Shown here piece by piece: positions 28,053 through 38,306 of a DNA stretch of 64,000 nucleotides (positions are counted from its first letter, which is position 1; each line of letters begins with the position of its first letter). The notes under the pieces are model-generated. The model saw nothing but the letters and a program-made list of their open reading frames with translations. It did not search any database and had not been told where the DNA came from. The DNA is taken from contig BBZO01000015.1 in assembly GCA_001304875.1 (NCBI GenBank), positions 23,179 through 87,178 of the forward strand, in the 5' to 3' direction. The stretch is from Clostridia bacterium UC5.1-2E3 (GTDB taxonomy: Bacteria > Bacillota > Clostridia > Lachnospirales > Lachnospiraceae). The position numbers and the translations under genes are program-made.

Positions 28053-28686
28053 TGGTTATTTCCGCCTTTCGTCGCCTCGTCTGTGTAGAGTCCGCGCTCC
28101 GCAATATAGTCGGCCACCGCCCGCGGAAGAAGATCCCCGGGAAGCCGGTTTTCCCCGGCCATTTTCCGTATATCCTCGGAGGCGATTGCCAGCTCCGGAC
28201 AGTGCAGAAGAAGGATATCTGCCCCGTATTTCTTCCGCAGATACTCGGCGTGGCGCTCCAGGGAGGTGACCGCCTCGCCGTACTCACGGTGGGCCGCCAT
28301 TAAAGTGGCGCGCGCCATCACCTCCTCGGGATGATACCATTTTCGATCTCGAAGAGAGAATCGGCGCCGACGATAAAATAAAAGTGGACATCCGGGTATT
28401 TCTCCCCCAGAAGCGCAAGCGTCTCCGCCGTGTAGGTGTTCTTTCCGGTTCTTCGCACCTCAAAATCTGAAAATACAAAGTACGGGATGTCCTGGATGGC
28501 CAGCTTCACCATATGACAGCGCTCTGCGCTCTCCGTCACATGCCGGCCCTTCTTGTGGGGCGGCTGCCCGGAAGGCATGTACCAGACCTCATCCAGATTG
28601 TACTCCGCATACGCCTGCCTGCCCAGCATGATATGGCCGTTGTGTATGGGGTCGAATGTTCCGCCCATAATGCCGATTTTTCTCAT
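28049..28686 (-). CDS. nadD: Nicotinate-nucleotide adenylyltransferase (frameshifted)
   Basis: Adenylates nicotinate mononucleotide in NAD synthesis. The N-terminal GGTFDPIHNGH holds the T/HxGH nucleotide-binding motif; FYFIVGADSLFEIE is the substrate pocket; IASEDIRKMAGE takes the place of the C-terminal ISSTxIR. One A is missing (plus-strand TTTT 28340-28343), separating residues 1-115 from the rest; the restored junction reads IEKWYHPEEVMARATL. Repaired length 212 residues. Confidence 0.94.
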
Positions 28687-28730
28687 GATTGAGACCTCCG
28701 ATAAACGTTCCGGAATTTGTCCCGCCGGGT

Positions 28731-29023
28731 TTACGGCAGAACAATCTTTCTCTTTGCCTCGTCCTTTGCCGGCTTGTAGAGCACGATCTTGCGCCCGATC
28801 ACCTGCACCACCTCGGAGCGGGTGCGCTCGGCCAGGACGGCGGCCACGGAATTGCCCTCATCCAGGCAGTTCTTTAAAATATTGATCTTGATGAGCTCTC
28901 TGGCCTCCAGAGCCTCCGCGATGGCCTCGGTGAGCTCCGGGGTGACGCTGGATTTTCCGATCTGGAAGATCGGATCGATCTTCATGGCCAGTCCCTTCAG
29001 ATAGGCCTCTGTTTGCTTGTCAT
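28731..29023 (-). CDS. yhbY: CRM-domain RNA-binding protein YhbY (frameshifted near the start)
   Basis: Repaired length 97 residues: MTSKQRAYLKGLAMKIDPIF then QIGKSSVTPELTEAI and ELIKINILKNCLD, the CRM fold with its GxxG-like loop; associates with pre-50S particles. The true start is ATG 29023 with AGGAG 6 nt upstream; a G missing opposite 29006-29007 shifts the frame after codon 6, which makes a spurious longer frame to 29066. Follows obgE by 26 bp. Confidence 0.88.
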
Positions 29024-29049
29024 TGTCTGCTCCTTTATTGTCTGCTCTT

Positions 29050-30359
29050 CTATTTGTAGTAGTCAAATTCCAATCCGTACATGCGGACCGTGTCGCCCTC
29101 CTGGATGCCGGCCTCCTCCAGCTCGTCGAGAATCCCGTTGTCCTTTAAGAAACGCTGGAAGAAGGTGAAGCCCTTCTCGGAATCCAGATTGGTGTAGCCC
29201 AACATCTTCTCGATCTTCGGGCCTTCCACCACGTAGACGCCTTCGTCGTTACACTCCACGGTGTAGGGAGATTTTCGCCCTGGTACACGTACTCGAACTC
29301 CTTCTCGAAGATGACCGGCGTGCGGTCCACGGTCTTTAAAAGATCGCTCACGTGGTACAGAAGCTCGTTTACTCCCTGACCGCTGACTGCGGAGATGGCA
29401 AATACCCTGATTCCCTGGGGCTCAAAGGCCTCCTTCAGCAGGCGGATGGGATCGCCGTCTGTCTCTCCGTCGCCCTCCTCCTGGCCGTCCGGCATGTAAA
29501 CCGCGTCCACCTTGTTGGCCGCGATGACCTGCGGGCGCTTTAAAAGCTCCGGGTTATAGGCTTCCAGCTCCGCATTGATGGTGCGGATGTCCTCGATGGG
29601 GTCGCGCCCCTCCGTGGAGGCCACATCCACCACGTGGATCAGGACCTTGGTTCTCTCGATATGCTTTAAAAACGCGTGGCCCAGGCCGATTCCCTGGGAA
29701 GCGCCCTCGATGAGCCCCGGAATGTCGGCCATGACAAAGCCCTCGGCCCCGTCTAAATCCACCACGCCCAGGTGGGGATTTAAGGTCGTGAAATGATAGT
29801 TGGCGATCTTCGGCTTCGCGTTGGACACTCGGGAAAGCAGGGTGGATTTGCCCACGTTGGGGAACCCTACCAGGCCCACGTCGGCGATGACCTTGAGCTC
29901 CAGCTGCACCCACAGCTCCTGGGACGGCTGTCCCGGCTGGGCGTATTTGGGCACCTGCATCTTGGCCGTGGCGAAATGCATATTTCCCAGGCCGCCCTTG
30001 CCGCCCTTTAATATGACCTCGCGGTCGTTGCCTCCGGACATGTCGGCGATGACCTTGCCGGATTCAAAATCCTTGATAACCGTTCCCTCGGGCACCCGGA
30101 TGATAAGATCTGCGCCGTCTTTTCCGTGGCAGCGGCGCTTGCCGCCCTCTTCTCCGTCCTTCGCGATATATTTGCGGACGTGACGGAAATCTGTCAGCGT
30201 GTTGAGGCCCTTGTCCACCTGGAAAATGATGTCGCCGCCTCTCCCTCCGTCGCCGCCGTCCGGGCCGCCGTTGGCCACATAGAGCTCCCGGCGGAAGCTC
30301 ACATGCCCGTCGCCGCCTTTACCGGATTTTATGAATATCTTTGCACTGTCGGCAAACAT
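29050..30359 (-). CDS. obgE: GTPase ObgE/CgtA (frameshifted)
   Basis: Essential ribosome-assembly and stress GTPase, 436 residues after repair. Domain order: glycine-rich Obg fold (GKGGDGHVSFRRE, NGGPDGGDGGRGG) 1-158; G domain with GFPNVGKST, ADIPGLIEGAS and NKVD, about 159-340; OCT domain (YVVEGPKIEKMLGYTNLDSEKG ... MYGLEFDYYK) at the C-terminus. One C is missing opposite 29266-29268, just at the start of the OCT domain. The lesion in an essential gene speaks for sequencing error. Confidence 0.96.
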
Positions 30360-30413
30360 GTTTCACCTGTTCCTTTCAAATGGCGGAGAGACCGCCTGAC
30401 AGATCTCCCCTTG

Positions 30414-30448
30414 GATAAAAATAGCTCCATACCAGGATGTATGGAGCT
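30414..30448 (-). terminator. Terminator/attenuator between rpmA and obgE
   Basis: On the minus strand AGCTCCATA and TATGGAGCT (30448-30440 and 30431-30423) form a 9-bp stem with an 8-nt loop followed by ATTTTTA. It should end or attenuate the rplU-prp-rpmA transcript before obgE. Confidence 0.75.
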
Positions 30449-30455
30449 AAATGAA

Positions 30456-30746
30456 TTACTCGTTAATTGTTCTGGGGTAGACAGAAACCTGCTTCTTGTC
30501 TCTTCCCTTTCTCTCGAATCTGACAACGCCGTCAACCTTAGCGAATAATGTGTCGTCTCCACCGCGGCCTACGTTGATACCCGGATGGATCTTTGTACCG
30601 CGCTGTCTGTAAAGGATGTTGCCAGCTAACACGAACTGTCCATCTGCTCTTTTCGCACCTAATCTCTTGGCTTCGGAATCTCTACCGTTCTTAGTAGAAC
30701 CTACACCCTTTTTATGAGCGAATAACTGAAGGTTCATCTTAAACAT
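30456..30746 (-). CDS. rpmA: 50S ribosomal protein L27
   Basis: 96 residues, intact, with the GxxxxGRDSxxKRLGxKRxxGQ core. The N-terminus [20 protein letters not shown] contains the Firmicute extension that ends at ..LQLF-A; it must be cut off by Prp before L27 can occupy the peptidyl transferase centre. The protease gene lies directly upstream. AAGGAGG precedes ATG 30746. Confidence 0.97.
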   Translation of the reverse strand: MFKMNLQLFAHKKGVGSTKNGRDSEAKRLGAKRADGQFVLAGNILYRQRGTKIHPGINVGRGGDDTLFAKVDGVVRFERKGRDKKQVSVYPRTINE

Positions 30747-30749
30747 TTG

Positions 30750-31079
30750 TTACACCTCCTTGAATCGGATCTTGATATATTCGTCCCCGTAGGCATCTGC
30801 AATGTTCTGGAGGCCCAGAACCAGAGATTCCATGAGGAGACTGGATTTTGAACTCATCGCGGAGCTGAAGAAGATCATGAGCTTTCCGCTCTCCTCGTTC
30901 ACCTCCCCCAGAAAGTCGTCCTTCGTGAACGCCTCCAGGGAGTTGAGCGTGTTTAACGTCAGCGCGGACACCGCGGCACAGATGATGTCGCTCCCTGCCT
31001 CCGCATATCCGGCGTGGCCCTTGACCTCGATTCCCCTCTTCGCCTGTTCAGAATCCTTGAAAATCGTAACTGTAATCAT
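30750..31079 (-). CDS. prp: Ribosomal-processing cysteine protease Prp
   Basis: 109 residues, intact. The catalytic pair is His in KGHAGYAE and Cys in DIICAAVSALT. Prp removes the N-terminal extension of L27. Between rplU and rpmA, as in all Firmicutes with the extended L27. Spacing to rpmA is 3 bp. Confidence 0.93.
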   Translation of the reverse strand: MITVTIFKDSEQAKRGIEVKGHAGYAEAGSDIICAAVSALTLNTLNSLEAFTKDDFLGEVNEESGKLMIFFSSAMSSKSSLLMESLVLGLQNIADAYGDEYIKIRFKEV

Positions 31080-31085
31080 CTCGAA

Positions 31086-31394
31086 TTATGCGTTGATCTT
31101 GTCGATCTTAACTTCGGTATAAGCCTGTCTGTGACCATTTTTCTTATGGTATCCAGTTTTTCTCTTATACTTGTAAACGATGATCTTCTTGCCTCTTCCC
31201 TCACCCATAACGGTTGCGGAAACGGTTGCACCGGCTACAGTCGGGCATCCAACAGCTAACTCTCCGTTGTTCACAGCGAGAACCTGGTCAAATGTGATGG
31301 CCTGTCCAGCCTCCACGCCAAGCTTCTCAACACGGATCACGTCGCCCTCGGCTACTTTGTACTGCTTACCACCTGTTGCAATAATCGCGTACAT
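31086..31394 (-). CDS. rplU: 50S ribosomal protein L21
   Basis: 102 residues, intact: [18 protein letters not shown] at the start and [21 protein letters not shown], the 23S rRNA-binding tail. ATG 31394 has AGGAGGTGCC upstream; the longer frame to 31496 reads through the leader and is rejected. First gene of the rplU-prp-rpmA(-obgE...) transcript. Confidence 0.97.
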   Translation of the reverse strand: MYAIIATGGKQYKVAEGDVIRVEKLGVEAGQAITFDQVLAVNNGELAVGCPTVAGATVSATVMGEGRGKKIIVYKYKRKTGYHKKNGHRQAYTEVKIDKINA

Positions 31395-31480
31395 ATGGCA
31401 CCTCCTATTCAACATTACTCGCCAACTTCGGTGTCCGGAAAATCTGTCCCGGCACTTATCAACCTCATTGTGCGGCATAC
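31395..31480 (-). promoter_or_regulatory. Putative L21 leader RNA
   Basis: About 85 nt of untranslated leader between the promoter and rplU, with GCCGGGACAG...TCCGGACACCG pairing potential. An autoregulatory L21 leader is known in Firmicutes; I infer it from position and size, not from a full structural match. Confidence 0.45.
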
Positions 31481-31486
31481 TTATGT

Positions 31487-31515
31487 ATAATAACATTGAA
31501 GCGTTCTCTTGTCAA
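31487..31515 (-). promoter_or_regulatory. rplU promoter
   Basis: Minus strand TTGACA (31515-31510), 17-bp spacer, TATTAT (31492-31487). Confidence 0.8.
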
Positions 31516-31548
31516 TGCCTTTCCGCCAAAAAACTGGATAAAATTGTA

Positions 31549-31606
31549 TTGTAAAACTCCGGAAGAATCAGTATAATTGGAACCAGATGCGTACCAGACA
31601 GGTACG
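31549..31606 (+). promoter_or_regulatory. MFS promoter and possible operator
   Basis: TTGTAA (31549-31554), 17-bp spacer, TATAAT (31572-31577). Downstream CGTACC (31590-31595) and GGTACG (31601-31606) form a small palindrome in the expected early transcribed region, a candidate operator. Confidence 0.6.
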
Positions 31607-31628
31607 TGCCAGGGAGGTATAACTGCAC

Positions 31629-32823
31629 ATGAGTATTAATATAACGAAAAGCAACCGTCTGTTTCTCCGCTGCTGCTACAGCTATATCGTCAGCGGCATG
31701 GCAACCCTCGTCATCGGCTCCATCCTGCCGTCCATCATCGAGGAGGCAGGTCTCAGCTTCTCGGCCGCCGGCGGACTGATCTCCGTCCTGGCCATCGGCA
31801 ATTTCCTGGCCAGCTTCCTGTTCCCGGTGATCGTATCGTTTCTGGGGAAGCAGGCCGCCATCGCCATCACCACGGCCATGGTGCCGCTGTGCCTTGTGGG
31901 CCTCACGTTCCTGCCGCCGCTGTCCGTCATGTACGTGCTGATTCTGGGCGCCGGGATCGGCCGCGGAAGCATCACGATTTTAAACAATGAGGTGGTCAAC
32001 GACACCAGCGAGAACCCGGCGAAGATGCTCAACTATCTCCACGGCAGCTACGCCATCGGCGCGTTCACGGCCCCGTTCATGACGGCGCTGTTTATCAGTG
32101 CCGGCTGGGGATGGAGGACATTTCTCCTTCTTCTGTCCGTGTTCTGCATCTCCTCCTGCATCTCCTACGCGACGATCGACTACAGCTATGGGAAATCCAG
32201 GGCGTCGGATGCTCCGGCTCTCCGGCGGAGGTCAAAAAAGGCGCAGGCGGTTCCGGCTGGTCCTGCCTGCGCAACATCGATTTCTGCTGCATCGCCTTCG
32301 CCCTCTTCTTCTACACGGGCTTTGAAAACTGTGTCAACGGCTGGTTTGTCACCTACCTCCAGGGGACAGGCATCATGAGCGACGCCTTCGCCGCCATGCT
32401 GGTATCCCTCACCTGGGTCATCATCATGGTGGGCCGGCTCTTCTGCGCGGCCATGGCCCAGAGATACGCAAGAAGCCGGATCATATTCTTGAACTGCACG
32501 GGAAGCGCAGTGTTCTTCTTCCTGTTAGTCAATGCGAAGACTCTGCGCTTGTGACCTTCGCGCTGGTTGGCCTGGGCTTCTGCCTGGCCGGGATCTATCC
32601 CACCAGCGTGGCGGACGCCGGACGCTTCATCCACGGTTCCACCGCCGGCATGTCCGTGCTGACAGCCATCGCCGGCCTTGGCGGGATCCTGACGCCCCAG
32701 CTGGTGGGCGGGATCGCCGACCGCAGCGGAATCGTCCAGGCCATCGGCCTTCTGGCTGTCAACGCCATTATGATGTTTCTCCTCTCCCTGTTCAACCTCT
32801 ACCGCAACCGGAGAAGCCTATGA
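31629..32823 (+). CDS. MFS transporter (two frameshifts)
   Basis: Repaired length 398 residues with about 12 hydrophobic helices. Features: the N-terminal helix pair with GSILPSIIEEAGLSFSAAG, the inter-helix GAGIGRGSITILNNEVV, a short central loop (residues about 185-210) and the second half starting NIDFCCIAFALFFYTG. It resembles the FucP/Bcr-like sugar permease group (FENCVNGWFVTYL); substrate unknown. One A is missing at 32193-32195 and one G at about 32539. Single-gene unit with GGGAGG upstream; its end overlaps the stop of the convergent trkH by six bases. Confidence 0.82.
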
Positions 32824-34259
32824 CTTTCTCCAGGTGGAGGGATTTAACAGGAGCAGCATCGGGAACAGCTCCATGCGGCCGAACAGCATGTTGAGCATCA
32901 TCACGTACTTGGACAGCGGGGAGAACTCTGAAAAATTGCTCAGGGGTCCCACCTGCCCCAGGCCCGGTCCGATGTTGTTAAATGTGGACGCTGCCGCGGA
33001 AAAATGTGTGATAAAATCAAATTTATCCAGGCTTATGATCAGAAACGATATGGTAAAAAGCAGGATATAGGTGATAAAGAACACATTTACCGACCGCAGC
33101 ACCTCATGTTCGATGGGTCTGCCCTCGATCTTTAAAATCTTCACATATCTCGGATGCAGAAGCGTTGACAGCTCTTTCTTTATCGTCTTTCCCATAATTA
33201 ACACTCTGGAAATCTTGATTCCGCAGCCTGTACTGCCGGCACAGGCCCCAGAAACATCAGTATCAGCAAATGACCTGGGAGAACTGGGGCCAGAGGCTGA
33301 AGTCCTGCGTGCAGAAGCCCGTACTGGTGATGATGGAGCCCACCTGGAAGGACGCATGGTGAAACGCCACCAGAAAGCTGGAAAAATCATCCCGTATATT
33401 GAAGGCAATCAGCACGGAGGACGCCAGAATGATGCCGATATACCAGCGCATCTCCTCGCATTTAAACGCCTGCAGCGGTTTCCTCAGAATAAACATCAGA
33501 TAGAACACGTTGAAATTGACGCCGAACAGGATCATGAACACCGTGGTGACCGCCTGCAGATAATAGCTGTTGTAAAAGATCATGCTGTCGTTTTTTATGC
33601 AGAAGCCGCCGGTTCCGGCCGTACTGAAGCCCAGTGTGACCGCATCGTAGAGCGGCATGCCTCCCACCAGCAGGAGAAACATGTAAACCAGGGTCATCCC
33701 TATATAGAGGCCGTACAGGATCTTCGCGTTTCCCTTCACCCGCGGCATGGTTCCCCCGATTTTGGGGCCGGGCAGCTCCACCTTCATGATATGGGTGTTG
33801 TGCCCTTGGCCAGCGGCAGGATCGCGATCAGGAACAAAAGAACTCCCATTCCGCCGATCCAGTGGGTGAAGCCGCGCCACAGATTGCTGGCGCGGGACAG
33901 GGCCTCGATATCTTTAAGAATCGTTCCTCCGGTGGTGGTGAACCCGGACACGGATTCAAACAGCGCATCCTCAAATACGGGAATTTCCCCGCTTAAGTAA
34001 AAAGGGAGCATCCCCGTCACGCTCAGCAGAATCCAGCTTGCCGCCACGCATATGAAGCCCTCCCTCGCAAAAAAGGTGCTGTCCGCCGGTTTTTTCTCGC
34101 AAATATATATCCCACAAGCAGGCATCCCAACGCAGTGGAAAAATAATAGAACGCAACGCTCTCGCCGTAGATCAATCCCACCGCAAAGGGAACCATCAGA
34201 AATAAGGCCTGGAAATACAGCGTATGTCCCAGATAATACGTTATGATCTTTTTATTCAT
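32818..34259 (-). CDS. trkH: TrkH/KtrB-type K+ channel subunit, copy 1 (four frameshifts)
   Basis: Repaired length 481 residues, nearly identical in size to the adjacent copy 2. Selectivity-loop segments are recognisable: SGFTTTGGTIL, FSTAGTGGFCIKN, IITSTGFCTQDFSLWPQF and FNNIGPGLGQVG. The membrane gate region reads GACAGSTGCGIKISRVL, where the paralogue has STGGGMK. Lesions: T opposite 34069-34074, G opposite 33803-33805, C near 33265 and G opposite 33246-33249. K+ uptake driven with TrkA as cytosolic gate. Four breaks make it the most damaged gene here; a decaying duplicate is possible, though each break is a run deletion like all others. Confidence 0.85.
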
Positions 34260-34282
34260 ACTTTCCCCTCAGTATCTTACGC

Positions 34283-35724
34283 TTAGTTTTTCTTCCACGT
34301 GCCCGGTGCGAACAGAACAAGCATCGGGAATAATTCCAGACGTCCCGCCAGCATGTCAAAAATCATCACCAGCTTGGACAGCGGGGAGTACATGGAAAAG
34401 TTGGACAGCGGCCCCACCTCATTCAGTCCCGGTCCCACGTTGTTGAACGTGGTCGCCACGGCGGTGAAATTGGTCGTAAAGTCAAAGCGGTCCAGGCTGA
34501 CAATGAGCATCGATCCCAGAAATACAAAAAAGTACATGAACACATAGGTGGTCAGCGCGTTCATCACATCGTCCCCCACTCTCTTGCCGTCCATCTGGAT
34601 CACGCGCACTCCCCGCGGGTGAATCATGGAGAACAGTCCCTGTTTCACATTCTTTGCCATCAGCAGGATGCGGGAAACCTTCATGCCGCCGCCGGTGCTG
34701 CCCGCGCAGGCGCCGACGAATATGAGCGCCACCAGAATGAACCTGGAAAACTCCGGCCACAGGTTAAAGTCCACCGTGGAAAATCCCGTCGTGGTGATGA
34801 TGGACGCCACCTGGAAGGCCGCATGATGGAAGGCAGGAAACAGCCCGCCAAACCCGTCCCTTATGTCAAAGGTGATGAGAAGGGTGGCCGCCAGAATGAT
34901 GATGAGGTACCAGCGCACCTCCTCCAGCCTGAAGCTTTCCTTCACATGCCCCACCAGAATCAGGTAGTAGGCGTTGAAATTTATGCCGAACAGGATCATA
35001 AACACCGTGATGACGCCCTGCAGGTAGTAGCTGTCATAGTAGGCAATACTGTTGTTCTTGATGCCGAAGCCGCCGGTGCCGGCTGTTCCGAAGGTGTGGA
35101 GCAGCGAGTCAAAGAGCGGCATCCCTCCCGCCAGCAGCAGGAAAATCTGGATAATCGTCATCACGAAATATATCTTATAGAGAATCTTGGCGGTGGTGCT
35201 TACCTTGGGAACCAGCTTGTCCACGGAAGGCCCGGGGCTCTCCGCCTTCATCACGTGTATGTTGTAGCCGCCGGCCATGGGAAGCACCGCCAGGATAAAC
35301 ACCAGAACGCCCATTCCGCCGATCCAGTGGGAGAAGCTTCTCCAGAACAGCATGCAGTTTGGAAGCGCTTCCACATCCGTCAGAATGCTGGCCCCCGTGG
35401 TGGTAAACCCGGAAACCATCTCGAACATGGCGTCCACATAGCTGGGGATGCATCCGCTTAAGTAAAACGGCAGCGCGCCCAGAAGACTCATGATGATCCA
35501 GCTTAGGGAAACCACCACGAAGCCCTCCTTGGCGTAAAACGCCGAGTTTGCAGGCTTTTACGCGCCGCAAAGAAACTGGCGAGCAGGCAGAGTCCTCCGA
35601 TGAGCAGAAACCAGTATCCGCTCGTCTCCCGGTAGATCATTCCGCACAGGAAGGAGCACAGCATAAACAGGCCTTCCCAGCGGAGCACCAGTCCGAGAAA
35701 ATATATAATGATCCGCATATTCAT
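34283..35724 (-). CDS. trkH: TrkH/KtrB-type K+ channel subunit, copy 2 (frameshifted)
   Basis: 480 residues after repair. Four pore loops each with the signature Gly: SGFTTTGASIL, FGTAGTGGFGIKN, IITTTGFSTVDFNLWPEF and TFNNVGPGLNEVG; gate GACAGSTGGGMKVSR. One A is missing opposite 35556-35559, at about residue 57. Lies between trkA (15 bp upstream in transcription) and copy 1 (23 bp downstream); together they form a trkA-trkH-trkH unit. Confidence 0.9.
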
Positions 35725-35739
35725 TTTTACCGCCTCCGC

Positions 35740-37107
35740 CTATGCCAGAATATCCTTCAGATCTTTGAAGCCGACATTCGTCGTGACGATGATGACCGCG
35801 TCGCCGCTCTCCATGGTGTCCTGCCCCGTCGGGGTGAAAATCTTCCCCTTACGGTTGACACAGGCCACGATCAGATTGGGCTTTAAGGACAGCTTTTCCA
35901 GCGGAATGCCGATCACAGGGGAATTTGAGCTGACCCTGAACTCCAGCGCCTCGGCTTTGTTTCCGGCGATCTTGTAGAGCGTCGTGACATTGCTGCCCAG
36001 GGAGTTCTGCATGGCGCGCACGTAGCGCAGGATATAATCCGCTACCAGCAGCTTGGGGTAGATGACGCTTCCCAGATTCATGCTGTTTATGATGTCCTCA
36101 AAGGAAATCTTGTTGACCTTGGTAATCAGCTTGGCCTTTGACTGGGTGCCCACGTAGAGGGAAAGCATGATGTTCTCCTCGTCGAAGCCGGTCAGCGCCA
36201 CGAAGGCCTCCGTCTGCTGGATGCCTTCCTCCATCAGAAGCTGCTGATCGGTGGCGTCCCCGTGGATGATGGTTGTCTTCGGGAGCTTCTCGCTGAGCTC
36301 CATGCAGATATCCTTGTCCCGCTCGATGATCTTCACGCGGATTCCGGAATTTTCCAGAATCTGCGCCAGATAGTAGGATGTGCGCCCGCCTCCGATGATC
36401 ATGACATTCTGTACCGCATTGTTGACGATTCCCACCTGACGGAAGAATCGGCGGCTCTCCTTGCCGGTGCCGATGAAGGACAGCTTGTCGCCTGCCAGAA
36501 TCTGCGTCAGTCCGTTGGGGATGATGACCTCTGTCTTTCCCTCCGTCTTTCTCTCGATGGCGCAGATGAGCACCCGGCAGTGCAGCTTTGCGGAAATTTC
36601 CATGACCTGCATGTTGTGGAGGACTGAGCCCTCCGGGACGATGAATTTGAGGATCTCCACCCGCCCTTTGGAGAAGGTGTCGATCTTGATCGCCGAGGGG
36701 AAACGGATCAGCCGGGAAATCTCCCTGGCCGCCGTGAAATCCGGGTTGATGGCCATGGACAGGTTCAGCTCCTCACGGATAAAGTTTACCTCCCTGGCGT
36801 ACTCCGGATTTCTCACTCTGGCGATGGTGTGACAGTTTCCCGCCTTCTTCGCGATCAGACAGCAGAGCATGTTTACCTCGTCCGAGTTGGTGGTCGCGAT
36901 CAGAAGATCCGCCTCCTCGATCCCGGCCTCAATCTGCACCTGGGAGATGGCGCCGTTGCCCACAACCCCCATGACGTCCAGCGTCTCCGTCACCGACTGG
37001 AGCAGCGGCCCGTCCGAATCGATCAGCGTAATGTCGTGATTCTCGCTGTTTAACTGCTCAGCCAGTGTAAATCCAACTTTACCGCAGCCAACAATTATGA
37101 TCTTCAT
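35740..37107 (-). CDS. trkA: Trk K+ transport regulator TrkA
   Basis: 455 residues, intact. Two repeated modules, each an RCK Rossmann fold plus a TrkA_C lobe: first nucleotide loop IIVGCGKVGFTLAEQL near residue 3, second IGGGRTSYYLAQIL near 232. Two-module TrkA of this size is the cytosolic NAD(H)/nucleotide-sensing gate of TrkH. The start overlaps the stop of the RNase G-like gene by four bases. Confidence 0.93.
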   Translation of the reverse strand: MKIIIVGCGKVGFTLAEQLNSENHDITLIDSDGPLLQSVTETLDVMGVVGNGAISQVQIEAGIEEADLLIATTNSDEVNMLCCLIAKKAGNCHTIARVRNPEYAREVNFIREELNLSMAINPDFTAAREISRLIRFPSAIKIDTFSKGRVEILKFIVPEGSVLHNMQVMEISAKLHCRVLICAIERKTEGKTEVIIPNGLTQILAGDKLSFIGTGKESRRFFRQVGIVNNAVQNVMIIGGGRTSYYLAQILENSGIRVKIIERDKDICMELSEKLPKTTIIHGDATDQQLLMEEGIQQTEAFVALTGFDEENIMLSLYVGTQSKAKLITKVNKISFEDIINSMNLGSVIYPKLLVADYILRYVRAMQNSLGSNVTTLYKIAGNKAEALEFRVSSNSPVIGIPLEKLSLKPNLIVACVNRKGKIFTPTGQDTMESGDAVIIVTTNVGFKDLKDILA

Positions 37108-38306
37108 TTTACAAAATCTCCTTTTGCCTCATTCATTTGTTCGTAGAAGGGACGGCGCACCTTTTTTCTGGTGAGCTCCACCAGATTCAGCTTCGTCATC
37201 TCCACCACCGTGGTCTTCACCGGATCCGCACTCACGATCTTTCGAAGACTGTCCATCAGACACTCCCTGTCCTTTGCCCGCTCCATGTCGATGAAATCGA
37301 TGATGATGATTCCCGACAGGTTTCTGAGACGGAGCTGACGGCCGATTTCCTCCGCCGCCTCGAGATTGATTTTTAAAATTGTATCGTCAATCTTTTTCCT
37401 GCCCGCATATTTTCCGGAGTTCACATCGATCACGGCCAGCGCCTCCGTGGGCTCGATGACCAGATAGGCCCCCGACTTCAGCCATACCTTTCTGGCCAGC
37501 GCATGGCTGATGGCCGTCTCCAGGCTGTAGAGCTTCTGGAGCGGAAGGAGCGGGTCGTCGTAGAGAACCAGCTTTGGAAGCTCTTCCGGGCGGGACTCCT
37601 CGAGATAGCGTGTGAGCTCCTCAAAAATGTCCCCGTCGTCGGTGAGAATCTCCTCAAGCTCCTCCGGACGCGCGTCGCGGACGCCGTTTATGTAGGAGGG
37701 CATCTCACGGCACAGGCAGGAGTAGCAGGTTCTCATGGTTCCCTCCTTAAGCGTCTGCTCCATGCGTTTTTTCAGGAGGGAAAGCTCCTCCTCCAGCACC
37801 TCCTCCGGAACGCCTGCCGCGTTGGTGCGGAGAATGGCGCCGCAGGAATCCCCGGACCATCGCCCGGCGATTTCCTTCAGCCGCTGGCGCTCGCCTGCAT
37901 CCTTAATCTTCGCGGAGACGCCGGCGGCGGTCTTTCCCACGGTCAGCACCGAATAGCGCCCGGGAAAATTCAGATTGGAGGTGAGGACCGGCGCCTTGGT
38001 CTTCACCGCGTCGCGGCTCACCTGCACCAGGATCTCGTCCCCCTCCCTGAGGCTCCCGTCCGCCCCGGCTGGGTGAACAGATGGCTCTCATTGTCGCTTA
38101 AGCTGTAATACCCCATCTGCCCGCCGCCCAGATCGACAAAGGCGGCGTTTATATTTTTGACGATATTTTTAACTTTTTCCGATATAGATATTGCCCAGCC
38201 GCCCGGAGGCCTCCGACGGCTCTAAATCCATCTGGATCACTTTCCCATTCTGGATCCTGGCCGTCAGCACGCGGCCCTCGTAGCGGGTGATCAAAAGCTT
38301 ACTCAA
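37104..38306 (-). CDS. rng: Ribonuclease E/G family protein (two frame lesions)
   Basis: About 400 residues after repair. N-terminal S1-like RNA-binding part (LGNIYIGKVKNIVKNINAAFVDLG), then the RNase H-like/DNase I-like catalytic core with the metal-binding AVIDVNSGKYAG and IIIIDFIDMERAKDREC. Endonuclease for rRNA and mRNA processing. Start is TTG 38306, overlapping the upstream stop (ATTGAGTAA). One G is missing opposite 38063-38066, and near 38174-38178 there is one A too many (five instead of four), unusual among the lesions. Located with DUF2344 and rplU clusters, as in other Clostridia. Confidence 0.9.

Noticed and set aside
31395..31496. N-terminal extension of L21 to 31496
   Set aside because: It would lie between promoter and ribosome site and replace the leader; L21 proteins begin MYAII after AGGAGG.
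34619..35461. 280-codon plus-strand frame opposite trkH copy 2
   Set aside because: Antisense to an intact, motif-complete TrkH; composition (Gln/His/Arg-rich) is that of a mirror frame.
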